From contig NZ_PYHR01000002.1 of assembly GCF_003121705.1 (NCBI RefSeq), forward strand, positions 2,108,001 to 2,172,000: a stretch of DNA of 64,000 nt, written 5' to 3'. Below the pieces are notes generated by a model. That model saw nothing but the letters and a program-made list of their open reading frames with translations. It did not search any database and had not been told where the DNA came from. Made by a program: the position numbers and the translations under genes. The stretch is from Serinibacter arcticus (GTDB lineage Bacteria > Actinomycetota > Actinomycetes > Actinomycetales > Beutenbergiaceae). Below, piece after piece: positions 46,533 through 55,383 of this stretch; positions within the stretch are counted from its first letter, which is position 1, and every line of letters starts with the position of its first letter.

Positions 46533-47486
46533 CTACCCGCCCCGGACGAAGGCGGCGATCTCCGCGGCGTAGACGGAGTACGGCCGCTCGAGCGCGTGCT
46601 CCCGGACCCGTGCCATCTCCCGACGCAGCGCCTCCGGGTCCGACGCCACCCCCTCGACCGCCTCGCGCAGCAGCGCGGGGTCGTTCACCGGGACGAGCCG
46701 AACGGCGAGCTCCTCGTACCCCTGGATCCCGCGCACGGCCGTCGCCACCACGGGCACGCCGAACGTGGCCGCCGACATCAGACGGACGTGGCCCGCGCTG
46801 ACCGAACGGTCCTTCAGAGCGACGATCAGCAGCTCCGCGTCGGCGAGAAGGGCGTCGTGCTCGGGGCGGGGCACGTCGCTGCGCACGGCGACCCCGGCGA
46901 CGGCGGCGGGGGTCTCGATCCGCGCCCGCTCCGCCGACGGGCAGATGATCGTGAGCGGCCAGTCCCGTCGTGCCGCTGCCGCGATCACCGTGTCCCAGTC
47001 GCACGAGTTCCGCCCGGTCGAGATCCACCCCTCACGTCCAGCTCGTTCCCACGGCACGGGTTCGTCCACGAGCCGGTCGTCGAAGCGGTAGAACGGGATG
47101 ACGACGAGCCGGGACCGCTCGATGCGGTACCGCTGCGCGTAGTCGTCCCGCTCCCACCCGGTCATCACCTGGGCCCGGAGCACGACGCGCGGAAGCAGGA
47201 ATCGGTACGCCCACGTCACGAGGCGCCCGCGGCGCCCCGGCAGGAACTCGGTGAGCACCAGCGCCCGACGCCGCGCCACCCACAGCAGAGCGGCGAGAAG
47301 GACGAGACCGGCGGCGCTCCGACGGCCCTCGTTCGTGAGGATCGTGCCGGCGCTGCCCGCCGCCCGGACCAGCCGGACCGACTCCACGAGGCGGTGTCCC
47401 CCGTCGGTCGGGTCGTGGGCGTCGACGAGCTGCCCGTACCTGATGTCGCTGACGATCTCGGCGGTCGAACCATTGACGGTCACCAT
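46533..47486 (-). CDS. GT4-like glycosyltransferase
   Basis: A 317-residue protein. The C-terminal half has a GT4-type donor region: ISTGRNSCDWDTVIAAAARR, LLADAELLIVALKDRSVSAGHVRLMSAATFGVPVVATA (in parts). A hydrophobic stretch near residue 60-72 could associate with the membrane. The N-terminal acceptor half is short. GAGGAG precedes the ATG. It is separate from the glycan operon of the first 21 kb. Its function is uncertain. Confidence 0.65.
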   Translation of the reverse strand: MVTVNGSTAEIVSDIRYGQLVDAHDPTDGGHRLVESVRLVRAAGSAGTILTNEGRRSAAGLVLLAALLWVARRRALVLTEFLPGRRGRLVTWAYRFLLPRVVLRAQVMTGWERDDYAQRYRIERSRLVVIPFYRFDDRLVDEPVPWERAGREGWISTGRNSCDWDTVIAAAARRDWPLTIICPSAERARIETPAAVAGVAVRSDVPRPEHDALLADAELLIVALKDRSVSAGHVRLMSAATFGVPVVATAVRGIQGYEELAVRLVPVNDPALLREAVEGVASDPEALRREMARVREHALERPYSVYAAEIAAFVRGG

Positions 47487-47547
47487 GGGGCGCTCCTCGT
47501 CCGCGGCACTCCTGAGCGGATGCCTAGCGAAAAACTAACAGGAAACG

Positions 47548-47597
47548 CACGACGGCGGAGGCCGAGCTCCGTACGGAACCCGGCCTCCGCCGTCGTG
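47548..47597 (-). terminator. strong hairpin terminator of rtcB
   Basis: CACGACGGCGGAGGCCG pairs with CGGCCTCCGCCGTCGTG over 17 bp (47548-47564 and 47581-47597), with a TCCGTACGGA self-pairing loop. On the minus strand it is followed by a T-rich tract (47529-47547). It lies just past the rtcB stop codon. Confidence 0.9.
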
Positions 47598-47607
47598 ATC
47601 GGACGCC

Positions 47608-48786
47608 TCAGTCGCCCTTGACGTTCACGATCTGGTGCAGGACGTGCTCGATCTGCACCAGATCGGCGGCATCGGCCATCACCTGGTCGATGTCCTTGTA
47701 GGCCGCCGGGATCTCGTCGATGAACGCGTCGGTGTCCCGGTACTCGATGCCCCGCATCGCCTCCCGCAGCTCGTCGTGGGTGAAGAGCCGACGCGCCGCG
47801 GACCGCGAGTGGTTCCGACCGGCGCCGTGCGGGCTGGACGCGAGCGAGAGCCGGTCACCCTTGCCGGTGACGACGTAGGAGGCCGTGCCCATCGACCCGG
47901 GGATGAGGCCGGGCTCGCCCTTCCGGGCCCGGATCGCACCCTTCCGGGAGACCCACACCTCCTTGCCGAAGTGCTTCTCCTGCTCGGTGAAGTTGTGGTG
48001 GCAGTTGACCCGCTCGGCCTCCACGAGCGACGCACCGAGGTGGGTCTCGACGACGGCGATCACCCTGTCCATCATCTCCTCGCGGTTGGCGAGGGCGAAG
48101 TCCTGCGCCCACCGCAGCTCGCGGATGTAGGTCCAGAACTCGTCCGTGCCCTCGACGAGGTAGGCGAGATCGGGATCGGGCAGGTCGATCCACCACCGGG
48201 TGCACAGCTCGGCGGCGACGGCGATGTGCCGCAGCGCGATCTTGTTGCCCACGCCCCGGCTGCCCGAGTGGAGGAACAGCCACACGGTGCCGGTCTCGTC
48301 GGCCGTCACCTCGATGAAGTGGTTGCCGGAGCCGAGGGTGCCGAGCTGCAGCCGCCAGTTCTTCGCGTACCGCGCCGGGTCGAAGCCCGCCCTCCCGGCC
48401 TTCGCCTCGAGCTCGGCCACGCGCGCGGCGGCGGACTCGGTGAGCTCCGTGTTGTAGCTGCCCGCCGAGACCGGCACGACCGCCTCGATCGCCTCGCGCA
48501 GCGCGGCGAGGGATCCGGCGGCGCGGAGCTCGTCCTCGCTCCACTGGGTGCGGACCGCGATCATGCCGCAGCCGATGTCGACGCCGACGGCGGCCGGGAT
48601 GATCGCCCGGAGCGTCGGGATGACGGAGCCGACGGTCGCGCCCTTGCCGAGGTGCGCGTCCGGCATCAGGGCGAGGTGCGGGTGGATGAACGGGAGGGTG
48701 GAGGTGCGGACGGCCTGCTCGCGGGTGTTGTCCTCGAGGATCGAGGCCCAGCTGACCAGGTTCGTGGCGAGGTGCTGACGGGTCAT
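47608..48786 (-). CDS. rtcB: RNA-splicing ligase RtcB
   Basis: A 392-residue GTP- and Mn-dependent RNA ligase joining 2',3'-cyclic phosphate (3'-phosphate) and 5'-OH ends. Metal-site motifs are MPDAHLGKG (about 41), AVGVDIGCGM (about 66, with the Cys ligand), LGSGNHFIEV (about 150) and NCHHNFTEQE (about 250). The guanylation histidine lies in SSPHGAGRNHSRSAAR (about 310); the usual SSCHGAGR has P instead of C here. No archease gene is adjacent. It probably acts in RNA repair. Confidence 0.95.
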   Translation of the reverse strand: MTRQHLATNLVSWASILEDNTREQAVRTSTLPFIHPHLALMPDAHLGKGATVGSVIPTLRAIIPAAVGVDIGCGMIAVRTQWSEDELRAAGSLAALREAIEAVVPVSAGSYNTELTESAAARVAELEAKAGRAGFDPARYAKNWRLQLGTLGSGNHFIEVTADETGTVWLFLHSGSRGVGNKIALRHIAVAAELCTRWWIDLPDPDLAYLVEGTDEFWTYIRELRWAQDFALANREEMMDRVIAVVETHLGASLVEAERVNCHHNFTEQEKHFGKEVWVSRKGAIRARKGEPGLIPGSMGTASYVVTGKGDRLSLASSPHGAGRNHSRSAARRLFTHDELREAMRGIEYRDTDAFIDEIPAAYKDIDQVMADAADLVQIEHVLHQIVNVKGD

Positions 48787-48908
48787 CTTCCTGTGTGCTT
48801 CCTGGTGGAGAGTGGTGCGCGCAGGACCGTAGCCCGGGCCTCGGTCGCGGGGCGACGGAAATACGGGACGGACGTTCGCCGTCGGGCACCGACAGCGCCC
48901 GGGAACGA

Positions 48909-48940
48909 CGAAGGCCGGCCCCTCGCGGGACCGGCCTTCG
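48909..48940 (-). terminator. hairpin terminator of the tRNA-Gly gene
   Basis: CGAAGGCCGG pairs with CCGGCCTTCG (10 bp) directly after the tRNA 3' end. The loop has further GC pairing. There is no long T tract, as is common in high-GC actinobacteria. Confidence 0.85.
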
Positions 48941-48941
48941 G

Positions 48942-49015
48942 TGGAGCGGATGACGGGAATCGAACCCGCGCTATCAGCTTGGGAAGCTGAAGTTCTACCA
49001 TTGAACTACATCCGC
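48942..49015 (-). tRNA. tRNA-Gly (anticodon CCC)
   Basis: Read on the minus strand, GCGGATGTAGTTCAATGG opens the acceptor and D arms. The anticodon stem TCAGC/GCTGA encloses the loop TTCCCAA, giving anticodon CCC (decodes GGG). GGTTCGATTCC forms the T loop, and ATCCGC plus T and an encoded CCA (48942-48944) complete the molecule: 74 nt in all. A hairpin terminator follows. It is the only RNA gene found in the window. Confidence 0.96.
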
Positions 49016-49067
49016 ATGAAGCCGAGCCATGTCAGATCGCAGCTAACTCAGCGCGGCAACGCAGACC

Positions 49068-49073
49068 ATAGTA
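49068..49073 (-). promoter_or_regulatory. possible -10 of tRNA-Gly
   Basis: TACTAT on the minus strand, about 50 bp upstream of the tRNA 5' end. No matching -35 was clear. Confidence 0.3.
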
Positions 49074-49138
49074 GCCGCTCCGAGCGCCAGGATGAACCCG
49101 ACACCACGGGCCGGCGACGGCGAGGTGTCGGGCGGGGG

Positions 49139-50929
49139 CTAGGGGACGTCGCGGCGCGTGATTCCGCGGTAGCCGGCCTCCGCGATCGCGTCCCCGGCGG
49201 CGACGGAGTCCGTCTCCACGCCGGCGAACCGCCACAGCTCGGCGCCCGTGACCGGGTCCAGCCCGACGGCCGCGTCCGACAGGTGGAGCACGGTGACGCC
49301 GTCGAGCAGGAGGACGTCCCACACGTACGCCTCCTCGCTGACCGGCACCGTCCACGCGACCTGGTCGGCACCCTCGAGCAGCCCGACGGCGGCGTCGTCC
49401 TCCCCGATCACGACGGCGCGGCTCGCGTCCCCGTAGCCCGACGGTTCGGCGACGTTCCCGGTCCAGACCTGGGCCCCCGGCGTCGCGAAGGAGTGCAGCA
49501 GCTCGCCGGGGGCCCCCGTCGCGAGGTCGAGCCCGATCAGCTCGCGGTCCCGCAGGAAGGCCGGCCGCGCGGGTGAGGAGTCGGACGGGTAGGCCAGCCG
49601 GACCCCCGGCGTCGACCACTGCAGCGATCCGGTGAGGTCGTAGCGGTGGACCGACGTGACGGACGTGTCGCCGGGCTTGTCGTAGCTCATGCAGTAGAGC
49701 GCGTCCCGGGCCGGCGTGGCGCGGTTGCAGTCGATGACGTCGCCGACGGGGCCGGTCGCGAGGTCGACGAGCATCGCGCCCGGCTGCGACCACAGGAGCG
49801 CGGTGCCGCCGTCGAGATCGCGCCAGCGCACGCGCTCCATCGTGCGGTTCGGGTCCGGCTTGTCGCCGCTCCCGGACAGCACGTCGGAGAACATCAGCTC
49901 GGCGCCGGCAACCTCTCCGACGTCGGTCGTCCACTTCACGGAGCCGTCAGCCGCGAGGAGGGAGAGTGACGCGTGCGGCGCGTTCGGCTCGGTGACCCCG
50001 AGCACGAGGAGTCCCTCGGGGCGGTGGTGCAGCGACCAGACGGACGTGAGCGTCGTCGGGACCTCCGTCACCTCCCCCGTGGCGACGTCGATCCGGGCGA
50101 GCACGTACGGCTCGGCGGCGACACCGTCCTCGGGCACGGCCGACGACGTGGTGAGGCACGCGAGGACGGCGTCCACGACGTCGTGGGCGCACGCCCCGTG
50201 GCCGATCTCGTGGGTCCACAGCGTCCCGCCGGAGCGCGGATCGAGCCCGGCGACGTGCTCGAGCGTGGAGTAGTTGGCACCGAGCCCGACGATCCACGCG
50301 TCGGGGGTGACGGCGATCTGGGACGAGTCGACCTGGCCGTCCCAGGAGTAGACGAGGTCCGCGCCCGCCACGATGCTCGCGGGGTCGACCTGCCAGGCGA
50401 TCGGGAGCTCGCCGTCGGCGGTCGACGGCGAGGCGGTCGGTCCGGTCGGATCCGCCGTGGAGGTGCCTCCGGGTGAGGCGGGAGCCCCGGTCGAGGCGGG
50501 GCCGCGAGGGTCGGTCGGGGAGTCGAACAGCTCACCGATGCTGCCGACGAGCGCGTTCAGGCCGTAGAGGACCGCCGCAGCGAGGGCGACGATCCCGACG
50601 ACCAGGCGACGACGGCTCGGGGACCGCGAGACCTGGGTGAACGGGTGGGCGGGCGGCGACTGGGGTGCGGGGGACGGCGTCTGTGACGGGGGCCGCGGGG
50701 CGACGGGCGGGAGGACGACGGGCGGCGGGTCCGTACCGGCCGGGGGCGCGGGCGACGGCGAGGCGTCGGGAGGCAGCGGCGCCGTCGGATCGCTCGCGGA
50801 CGGCACCGCCCAGAACGCGTTCGCGGGGCCGGACGGGCCCGGACCGCCGCCCGGTCCTCCCGCCGCCGGTGGGAGGTAGGGGTTCGGCTCGCCGTCGTCG
50901 TCGGCACGTCCGCCGCCCCCTGCTGCCAT
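49139..50929 (-). CDS. membrane-anchored PQQ-like beta-propeller protein
   Basis: A 596-residue protein. A Pro/Gly-rich cytoplasmic N-terminus (1-100) is followed by one membrane helix (about 107-130, RRLVVGIVALAAAVLYG) and a large extracytoplasmic region made of repeated WxDxD-type propeller blades (PQQ/YWTD-like), for example YSWDGQVDSSQIAVTPDAWIVG (in parts) and LLDGVTVLHLSD. No PQQ-dependent catalytic residues are evident. It resembles the three linked paralogs at 55-60 kb but lacks their N-terminal YDF motif. Possible roles are sensing, scaffolding or wall association; unknown. Confidence 0.75.
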   Translation of the reverse strand: MAAGGGGRADDDGEPNPYLPPAAGGPGGGPGPSGPANAFWAVPSASDPTAPLPPDASPSPAPPAGTDPPPVVLPPVAPRPPSQTPSPAPQSPPAHPFTQVSRSPSRRRLVVGIVALAAAVLYGLNALVGSIGELFDSPTDPRGPASTGAPASPGGTSTADPTGPTASPSTADGELPIAWQVDPASIVAGADLVYSWDGQVDSSQIAVTPDAWIVGLGANYSTLEHVAGLDPRSGGTLWTHEIGHGACAHDVVDAVLACLTTSSAVPEDGVAAEPYVLARIDVATGEVTEVPTTLTSVWSLHHRPEGLLVLGVTEPNAPHASLSLLAADGSVKWTTDVGEVAGAELMFSDVLSGSGDKPDPNRTMERVRWRDLDGGTALLWSQPGAMLVDLATGPVGDVIDCNRATPARDALYCMSYDKPGDTSVTSVHRYDLTGSLQWSTPGVRLAYPSDSSPARPAFLRDRELIGLDLATGAPGELLHSFATPGAQVWTGNVAEPSGYGDASRAVVIGEDDAAVGLLEGADQVAWTVPVSEEAYVWDVLLLDGVTVLHLSDAAVGLDPVTGAELWRFAGVETDSVAAGDAIAEAGYRGITRRDVP

Positions 50930-51029
50930 GCCGTCACTCTAGGACCGCGAGACCGCCGACCGGTGGACGGGGAGCGGAGCAGACCTGCCCATCGTCCGAC
51001 GGCGACGATCACCCCCGGGAGGGACCACA

Positions 51030-51089
51030 CCCACCCCCTCGAGGGGCAGCAACCACCCCCGAGAGGGACTGGAAGTACCCCCTCGAGGG
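51030..51089. repeat. tandem repeat with CCCCTCGAGGGG core, array 2
   Basis: CCACCCCCTCGAGGGGCAGC at 51031-51050 and GGAAGTACCCCCTCGAGGG at 51071-51089, separated by a variant (CACCCCCGAGAGGG). The second unit is the reverse complement of the unit at 43396 over 19 bases. It lies between the propeller gene start and the cellobiose phosphorylase stop. Confidence 0.8.
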
Positions 51090-51152
51090 TGGGTGGGTGG
51101 CGGGGCGGGCGGCGGGGCGGGCGGCGAGGCGGGTGGGTGGGTGGGTGGGTGC
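51087..51152 (+). other. G-rich tract with G-quadruplex potential
   Basis: Many GGG runs alternate with one to three other bases (GGGTGGGTGGCGGGGCGGGC and GGGTGGGTGGGTGGG further on). The tract precedes the cellobiose phosphorylase stop codon on the plus strand. It may also be difficult to sequence. Confidence 0.6.
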
Positions 51153-51165
51153 GGCGCGGCCCGCG

Positions 51166-53649
51166 TCAGAGCGTGACCGCGACCTTCACCACGGACCCGG
51201 CCGGCGCGTACGGGACGAGGTTGCCCTCGATCGGGGCGCCGTCGACCACCAGCCGGCCGCGAGCGCCGCGCGCCCCCGAGTTCGTCACCTCGATCTCGTA
51301 GGTCGCCCCGCGCGCGACGCGCGTCACCGTGTACGACGGCACCTCGGGCCCGATCTGTGGGTCGACGACGAGGCCGTCGTGGTCGGGTCGCACGCCCAGC
51401 AGGTACTGCGAGACCGCCACGAAGTTCCACGCCGCCGTGCCCGTGAGCCAGGAGTTCTTCGCCTCACCCGTGCGAACCGCCTCCTTGCCGGCGATCATCT
51501 GGGCGTACACGTACGGCTCGAGCTTGTGCACGTCGCTGATCGCCTCGCGGTAGGCCGGCGTGATCCGCTTGTAGTAGTCGAACGCGCGGTCACCGCGGCC
51601 GACGACCGTCTCCGCGATGATCACCCACGGGTTGTTGTGGCAGAAGATCCCGCCGTTCTCCTTGTACCCGGGCGGGTAGGTGGAGACCTCGCCGAGCTCG
51701 ATCCGGTAGGTCGTGTAGGCCGGGTGCTGGAGCACGAGCCCGTGCGGCGTGCCGAGCAGCTCGCCCACGGAGTCGAGCGCGCGGGTGGCCGGCGACGTCG
51801 CCGTCGAGACGCCGTCCTCCCCGCGCTCCACGCCCACCCCGGCCATCACGGCGAAGCCCTGCGGCTCGATCCAGATCTTGCCCTCGGGCGAGGCGTCCGT
51901 GCCGACCGGGTTGCCGAAGTAGTCGTAGGCCCGCAGGAACCACTCCCCGTCCCACCCGTGCGCGAGGATCGCCTCCCGCACCTGCGCGACGGCGGTGCGC
52001 GCCGCCGTCGCGACGTCGCCCAGCCCGCGACGCTCGGCGAGCGTGGCGTAGGCCTCGCCGTAGAGCACGAGCTGCGCCGCGATGAAGACCGACTCCGCCA
52101 CGCCGTCGGTCTTGTTCTCGGTGGTCTGGAAGGACTCGCCCGGCTCGGTCGAGAACGCGTTGAGGTTGAGGCAGTCGTTCCAGTCGGCGCGGCCGATCAG
52201 CGGCAGGCCGTGCGGACCGAGGTGGTTCACCGTGAACTGGAACGAACGCGTGAGGTGCTCGAACAGCGGCACCTCGGTGCCCACCTCGTTGTCGAAGGGC
52301 ACGGGCTCGTCGAGGATCGAGAGGTCGCCCGTCTCCTTGAGGTAGCCGTCCACGCCCGCGATCAGCCACAGCGGGTCGTCGTTGAAGCCGGAGCCGACGT
52401 CGTTGTTCCCGCGCTTCGTGAGCGGCTGGTACTGGTGGTACGCGCTGCCGTCGGCGAACTGCGTCGAGGCGATGTCGATGATCCGCTCGCGGGCGCGCTC
52501 GGGCACCAGGTGGACGAAGCCGAGCAGGTCCTGGTTCGAGTCGCGGAACCCCATGCCGCGGCCGATGCCGGTCTCGAAGAACGACGCCGAGCGCGACATG
52601 TTGAACGTGACCATGCACTGGTACTGGTTCCAGACGTTGACCATCCGGTCCAGCTTCGGGTCCGTCGAGGTGACCGAGAACGTCGAGAGCAGGTCGGTCC
52701 AGTAGTCCTTCAGGCGCGCGAGCGCGGCGTCGACCGCGGCCGGCGTCGCGAAGCGCTCGAGCAGCGCGTGGGCGCCCGACTTGTTGACGACCTGGTGGGC
52801 GTCGTCGGCCCACTTGAGCTCGTCGTCGTTCTCCTCGTAGCCGAGCACGTAGACCAGCTCGTGGCTCTCCCCCGGCGCGAGCTCGAGCCGGGTGGAGTGC
52901 GAGCCGATCGGGTACCAGCCGGAGGCGACGGAGTTGGTCGAGGCGCCGGCGCGCGGCACGGCGGCCTCGGCGAGCGACGCGTACGGGCCGCCGACGAAGG
53001 AGTCGCGGTCGGTGTCGAACCCGTCCGCCGGCTCGTTGACCGCGAAGACGGCGTAGTGGTTGCGGCGCTCGCGGTACTCGGTGCGGTGGTAGATCGCGCT
53101 GCCGCCCGACGGCACCCGCTCCTCCACCTCGACCTCACCGATCGAGAGGTTGCGCTGGTAGTTGGTCTGGTCGTCGGAGGCGTTCCAGAGGCAGAACTCG
53201 ACGTAGGAGAAGAGGCTGACGCTCTTCGGGGCGTCGGAGACGTTCGTGACGACGACCTTCTGCACCTCGGCGTTCTCGCCGAGCGGCACGAGGACCGTGG
53301 TGGCGACGCGGAGGCCGTTCCGCTCGCCGGTGATGCTCGTGTAGCCCATGCCGTGGCGGGTCTCGAAGTGGTCGAGGTCGGCCTTCACCGGCATCCAGCT
53401 CGGGGTCCAGACGTCGCCGCCGTCGTTGACGTAGAGGTAGCGGCCGCCGGCGTCCGTGGGGATGTTGTTGTAGCGGTAGCGCGTGAGGCGGCGCATCTTC
53501 GCGTCGCGGTAGAAGGAGTAGCCGCCGGCCTGGTGGGAGATCAGGGAGAAGAACTGCTCCGACCCGAGGTAGTTGATCCAGGGGTAGGGCGTGTGCGGCG
53601 TCGTGACGACGTACTCGCGGGCGTCGTCGTCGAAGTGACCGAACTGCAT
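51166..53649 (-). CDS. cbp: cellobiose phosphorylase (GH94)
   Basis: An 827-residue cytosolic enzyme that phosphorolyses cellobiose to glucose and alpha-glucose-1-phosphate. The start [18 protein letters not shown], the mid block [20 protein letters not shown] and the ending [18 protein letters not shown] closely follow the Cellulomonas enzymes as recalled, which are about 822 residues. The predicted general acid is Asp489 in [12 protein letters not shown], corresponding to Asp490 of the Cellulomonas gilvus enzyme. GAGAGGA precedes the ATG, and a CebR-like operator lies 48-61 bp upstream. It points to intracellular use of cellodextrins. Confidence 0.95.
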   Translation of the reverse strand: MQFGHFDDDAREYVVTTPHTPYPWINYLGSEQFFSLISHQAGGYSFYRDAKMRRLTRYRYNNIPTDAGGRYLYVNDGGDVWTPSWMPVKADLDHFETRHGMGYTSITGERNGLRVATTVLVPLGENAEVQKVVVTNVSDAPKSVSLFSYVEFCLWNASDDQTNYQRNLSIGEVEVEERVPSGGSAIYHRTEYRERRNHYAVFAVNEPADGFDTDRDSFVGGPYASLAEAAVPRAGASTNSVASGWYPIGSHSTRLELAPGESHELVYVLGYEENDDELKWADDAHQVVNKSGAHALLERFATPAAVDAALARLKDYWTDLLSTFSVTSTDPKLDRMVNVWNQYQCMVTFNMSRSASFFETGIGRGMGFRDSNQDLLGFVHLVPERARERIIDIASTQFADGSAYHQYQPLTKRGNNDVGSGFNDDPLWLIAGVDGYLKETGDLSILDEPVPFDNEVGTEVPLFEHLTRSFQFTVNHLGPHGLPLIGRADWNDCLNLNAFSTEPGESFQTTENKTDGVAESVFIAAQLVLYGEAYATLAERRGLGDVATAARTAVAQVREAILAHGWDGEWFLRAYDYFGNPVGTDASPEGKIWIEPQGFAVMAGVGVERGEDGVSTATSPATRALDSVGELLGTPHGLVLQHPAYTTYRIELGEVSTYPPGYKENGGIFCHNNPWVIIAETVVGRGDRAFDYYKRITPAYREAISDVHKLEPYVYAQMIAGKEAVRTGEAKNSWLTGTAAWNFVAVSQYLLGVRPDHDGLVVDPQIGPEVPSYTVTRVARGATYEIEVTNSGARGARGRLVVDGAPIEGNLVPYAPAGSVVKVAVTL

Positions 53650-53696
53650 GGCGTTCCTCTCGGGGTGGCGGGTGGGGCGCAGGGCTGCGGTGCCGG

Positions 53697-53710
53697 TGGA
53701 AGCGCTCCCA
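53697..53710. promoter_or_regulatory. CebR/CelR-type operator
   Basis: TGGAAGCGCTCCCA (TGGGAGCGCTTCCA on the minus strand) differs by one base from the 14-bp consensus TGGGAGCGCTCCCA known for the LacI-family regulators CebR/CelR. It lies 48 bp upstream of the cellobiose phosphorylase ATG, where repression lifted by cellobiose is expected. It is also 115 bp upstream of dcd on the other strand. Confidence 0.8.
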
Positions 53711-53824
53711 CCACCAGGGTAGCCGACCAGATCGGGCGTGGCGGGCAGGGCGGGGTCCGTTCCGGCACCCTTCGCCCACCGGCGCCCTTGCCCGCCCCCG
53801 AGGCGCACCGACTACCGTGGTCGC

Positions 53825-54403
53825 GTGCTGCTCTCCGACCGCGACATCGCCGCCGAGCTCGACTCCGGCCGTGTCGGCCTCGACCCCTACGACCCGGCGA
53901 TGATCCAGCCGAGCTCGGTCGACGTCAGGCTCGACCGCTTCTTCCGGCTCTTCGACAACCACAAGTACCCGGTCATCGACCCGGCCCAGGACCAGAGCGA
54001 GCTGACCCGCCTGGTCGAGGTCGCGCCCGACGAGCCGTTCGTGCTCCACCCGGGCGAGTTCGTCCTCGGCGCCACGCACGAGCGCGTCACGCTGCCCGAC
54101 GACGTCGCCGCCCGCCTCGAGGGCAAGTCCTCCCTCGGCCGCCTCGGCCTCCTCACGCACTCCACCGCCGGTTTCATCGACCCGGGCTTCACCGGTCACG
54201 TGACCCTCGAGCTGTCCAACGTCGCGACGCTCCCCATCACGCTGTGGCCCGGCATGAAGATCGGCCAGCTCTGCTTCTTCCGCCTCTCCAGCCCGGCCGA
54301 GCACCCGTACGGCTCCGGCGCCGGCGGCTCCCGCTACCAGGGCCAGCGCGGCCCCACCGCCTCCCGCTCGCACCTGAACTTCCACCGCACCACCGTCGAG
54401 TAG
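53825..54403 (+). CDS. dcd: dCTP deaminase
   Basis: A 192-residue enzyme converting dCTP to dUTP (some actinobacterial forms are bifunctional, giving dUMP). The GTG at 53825 gives [15 protein letters not shown], the canonical start. [19 protein letters not shown] (about 28), [25 protein letters not shown] (about 98, in parts) and [20 protein letters not shown] follow. The C-terminal [12 protein letters not shown] tail closes the active site. The next gene follows after 2 bp. Confidence 0.95.
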   Translation: MLLSDRDIAAELDSGRVGLDPYDPAMIQPSSVDVRLDRFFRLFDNHKYPVIDPAQDQSELTRLVEVAPDEPFVLHPGEFVLGATHERVTLPDDVAARLEGKSSLGRLGLLTHSTAGFIDPGFTGHVTLELSNVATLPITLWPGMKIGQLCFFRLSSPAEHPYGSGAGGSRYQGQRGPTASRSHLNFHRTTVE

Positions 54404-54405
54404 CC

Positions 54406-55371
54406 GTGGGCCCGGTTCACGACGGCGACGCGGCGCTCGACGGGCTCCCCGGGCTCCCCGGGCTCCCGCGCCTCGCCCCCACGGTCGCCGTCCACCACCA
54501 CCTCCTCCTGCTGGCCGACGACGTCGAGCCGGAGGAGGTCGAGACCCTCGTGACCTCGCTCGTGGTCGGCGCCCGCTGGACCACCACCGTCTCGGCGAGC
54601 ATGCCGGGCGTGCTCGACCTGCTCCCCGACGCCGACCGCCACTCCCGCGCGACCCTCACCGGTCCGTGGAGCATCGACGCGGCGCGGGACGCGCTGGGGC
54701 TCCCGGACTGGGCGAGCACGGCGTTCGTCGTCGACGTCGATCCCGAGCGCTCCCCCGCGGCTCCGCCGCACCCCGGCGGGTACGGTCCGCTGCTGGACGC
54801 CTTCGGCCCGCACCACCCCGAGGGCCTCGAGCGCCAGGTGCTCGACGTCGCGCACGCGTGCGCCCGTCGGCTCGCCGGCGCGCTGCGGGTCACCTCGGGC
54901 GCCGTCGTCGAGCCGGACCCGGCCTCCGCCGTCGACCTCGCGGTTCACGCCCCGCTGTGGCTGGACCCGGACGCCCTCGCCCACGTGCTCGAGGGCGCGC
55001 TGCCGGGGATCGAGCTGCTGCCGGGCGCCGAGGCCGTGCACGCCGAGGGCCACCACCTCGACGGCTACGGCGCGACCTGGCACGACGGCGAGGCCGGCGA
55101 CCACGTCGTCGTCGAGGTGGAGGCGGCGGAGGTGCTGGCCCCGGCCCTGCGCACCGCGGCGTGGACCGCCGGCGGCGTCATCACCTACCACCTGCGCTGG
55201 CTCGACGGCGATCGCACGCCGAGCGGCCGCGCCGGGCTGCGACGGCGCGACCGGGCTCGAGCCTCGCTCGAGGCGGCGGCGCTGGCGCTCCGGGACGCCG
55301 TCGGCGGCATCGTGCTCGACGAGGACGGCTTCGTCGTCGCCCCGGAGCAGCTCCGGGACCCGGCGGGCTGA
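54406..55371 (+). CDS. hypothetical protein, 321 residues
   Basis: Not recognised. The GTG at 54406 is 2 bp after the dcd stop, which supports a coupled start. The protein is acidic and cytosolic-looking. It has TVAVHHHLLLLADDVEPEEVE, GARWTTTVSASMPGVLDLL and a repeated-half feel in the middle (LDVAHACARRLAGALRVTSG), then GAVVEPD and a C-terminal helix (RASLEAAALALRDAVGG). No membrane segment, metal motif or nucleotide-binding motif is evident. Coding is supported by tight coupling to dcd. Confidence 0.7.
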   Translation: MGPVHDGDAALDGLPGLPGLPRLAPTVAVHHHLLLLADDVEPEEVETLVTSLVVGARWTTTVSASMPGVLDLLPDADRHSRATLTGPWSIDAARDALGLPDWASTAFVVDVDPERSPAAPPHPGGYGPLLDAFGPHHPEGLERQVLDVAHACARRLAGALRVTSGAVVEPDPASAVDLAVHAPLWLDPDALAHVLEGALPGIELLPGAEAVHAEGHHLDGYGATWHDGEAGDHVVVEVEAAEVLAPALRTAAWTAGGVITYHLRWLDGDRTPSGRAGLRRRDRARASLEAAALALRDAVGGIVLDEDGFVVAPEQLRDPAG

Positions 55372-55383
55372 CGCCCGCTCCGC

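Noticed and set aside
51087-51152. Idea that the GGG-rich tract is a regulatory G-quadruplex
   Set aside because: Sequence alone supports only potential; it could equally be a simple repeat. It is kept as a low-interest feature.
50665-55371. A 1,568-codon plus-strand frame across several genes
   Set aside because: It runs antisense to cellobiose phosphorylase and a propeller gene. Only its last 321 codons, after dcd, look real, and they are listed separately.
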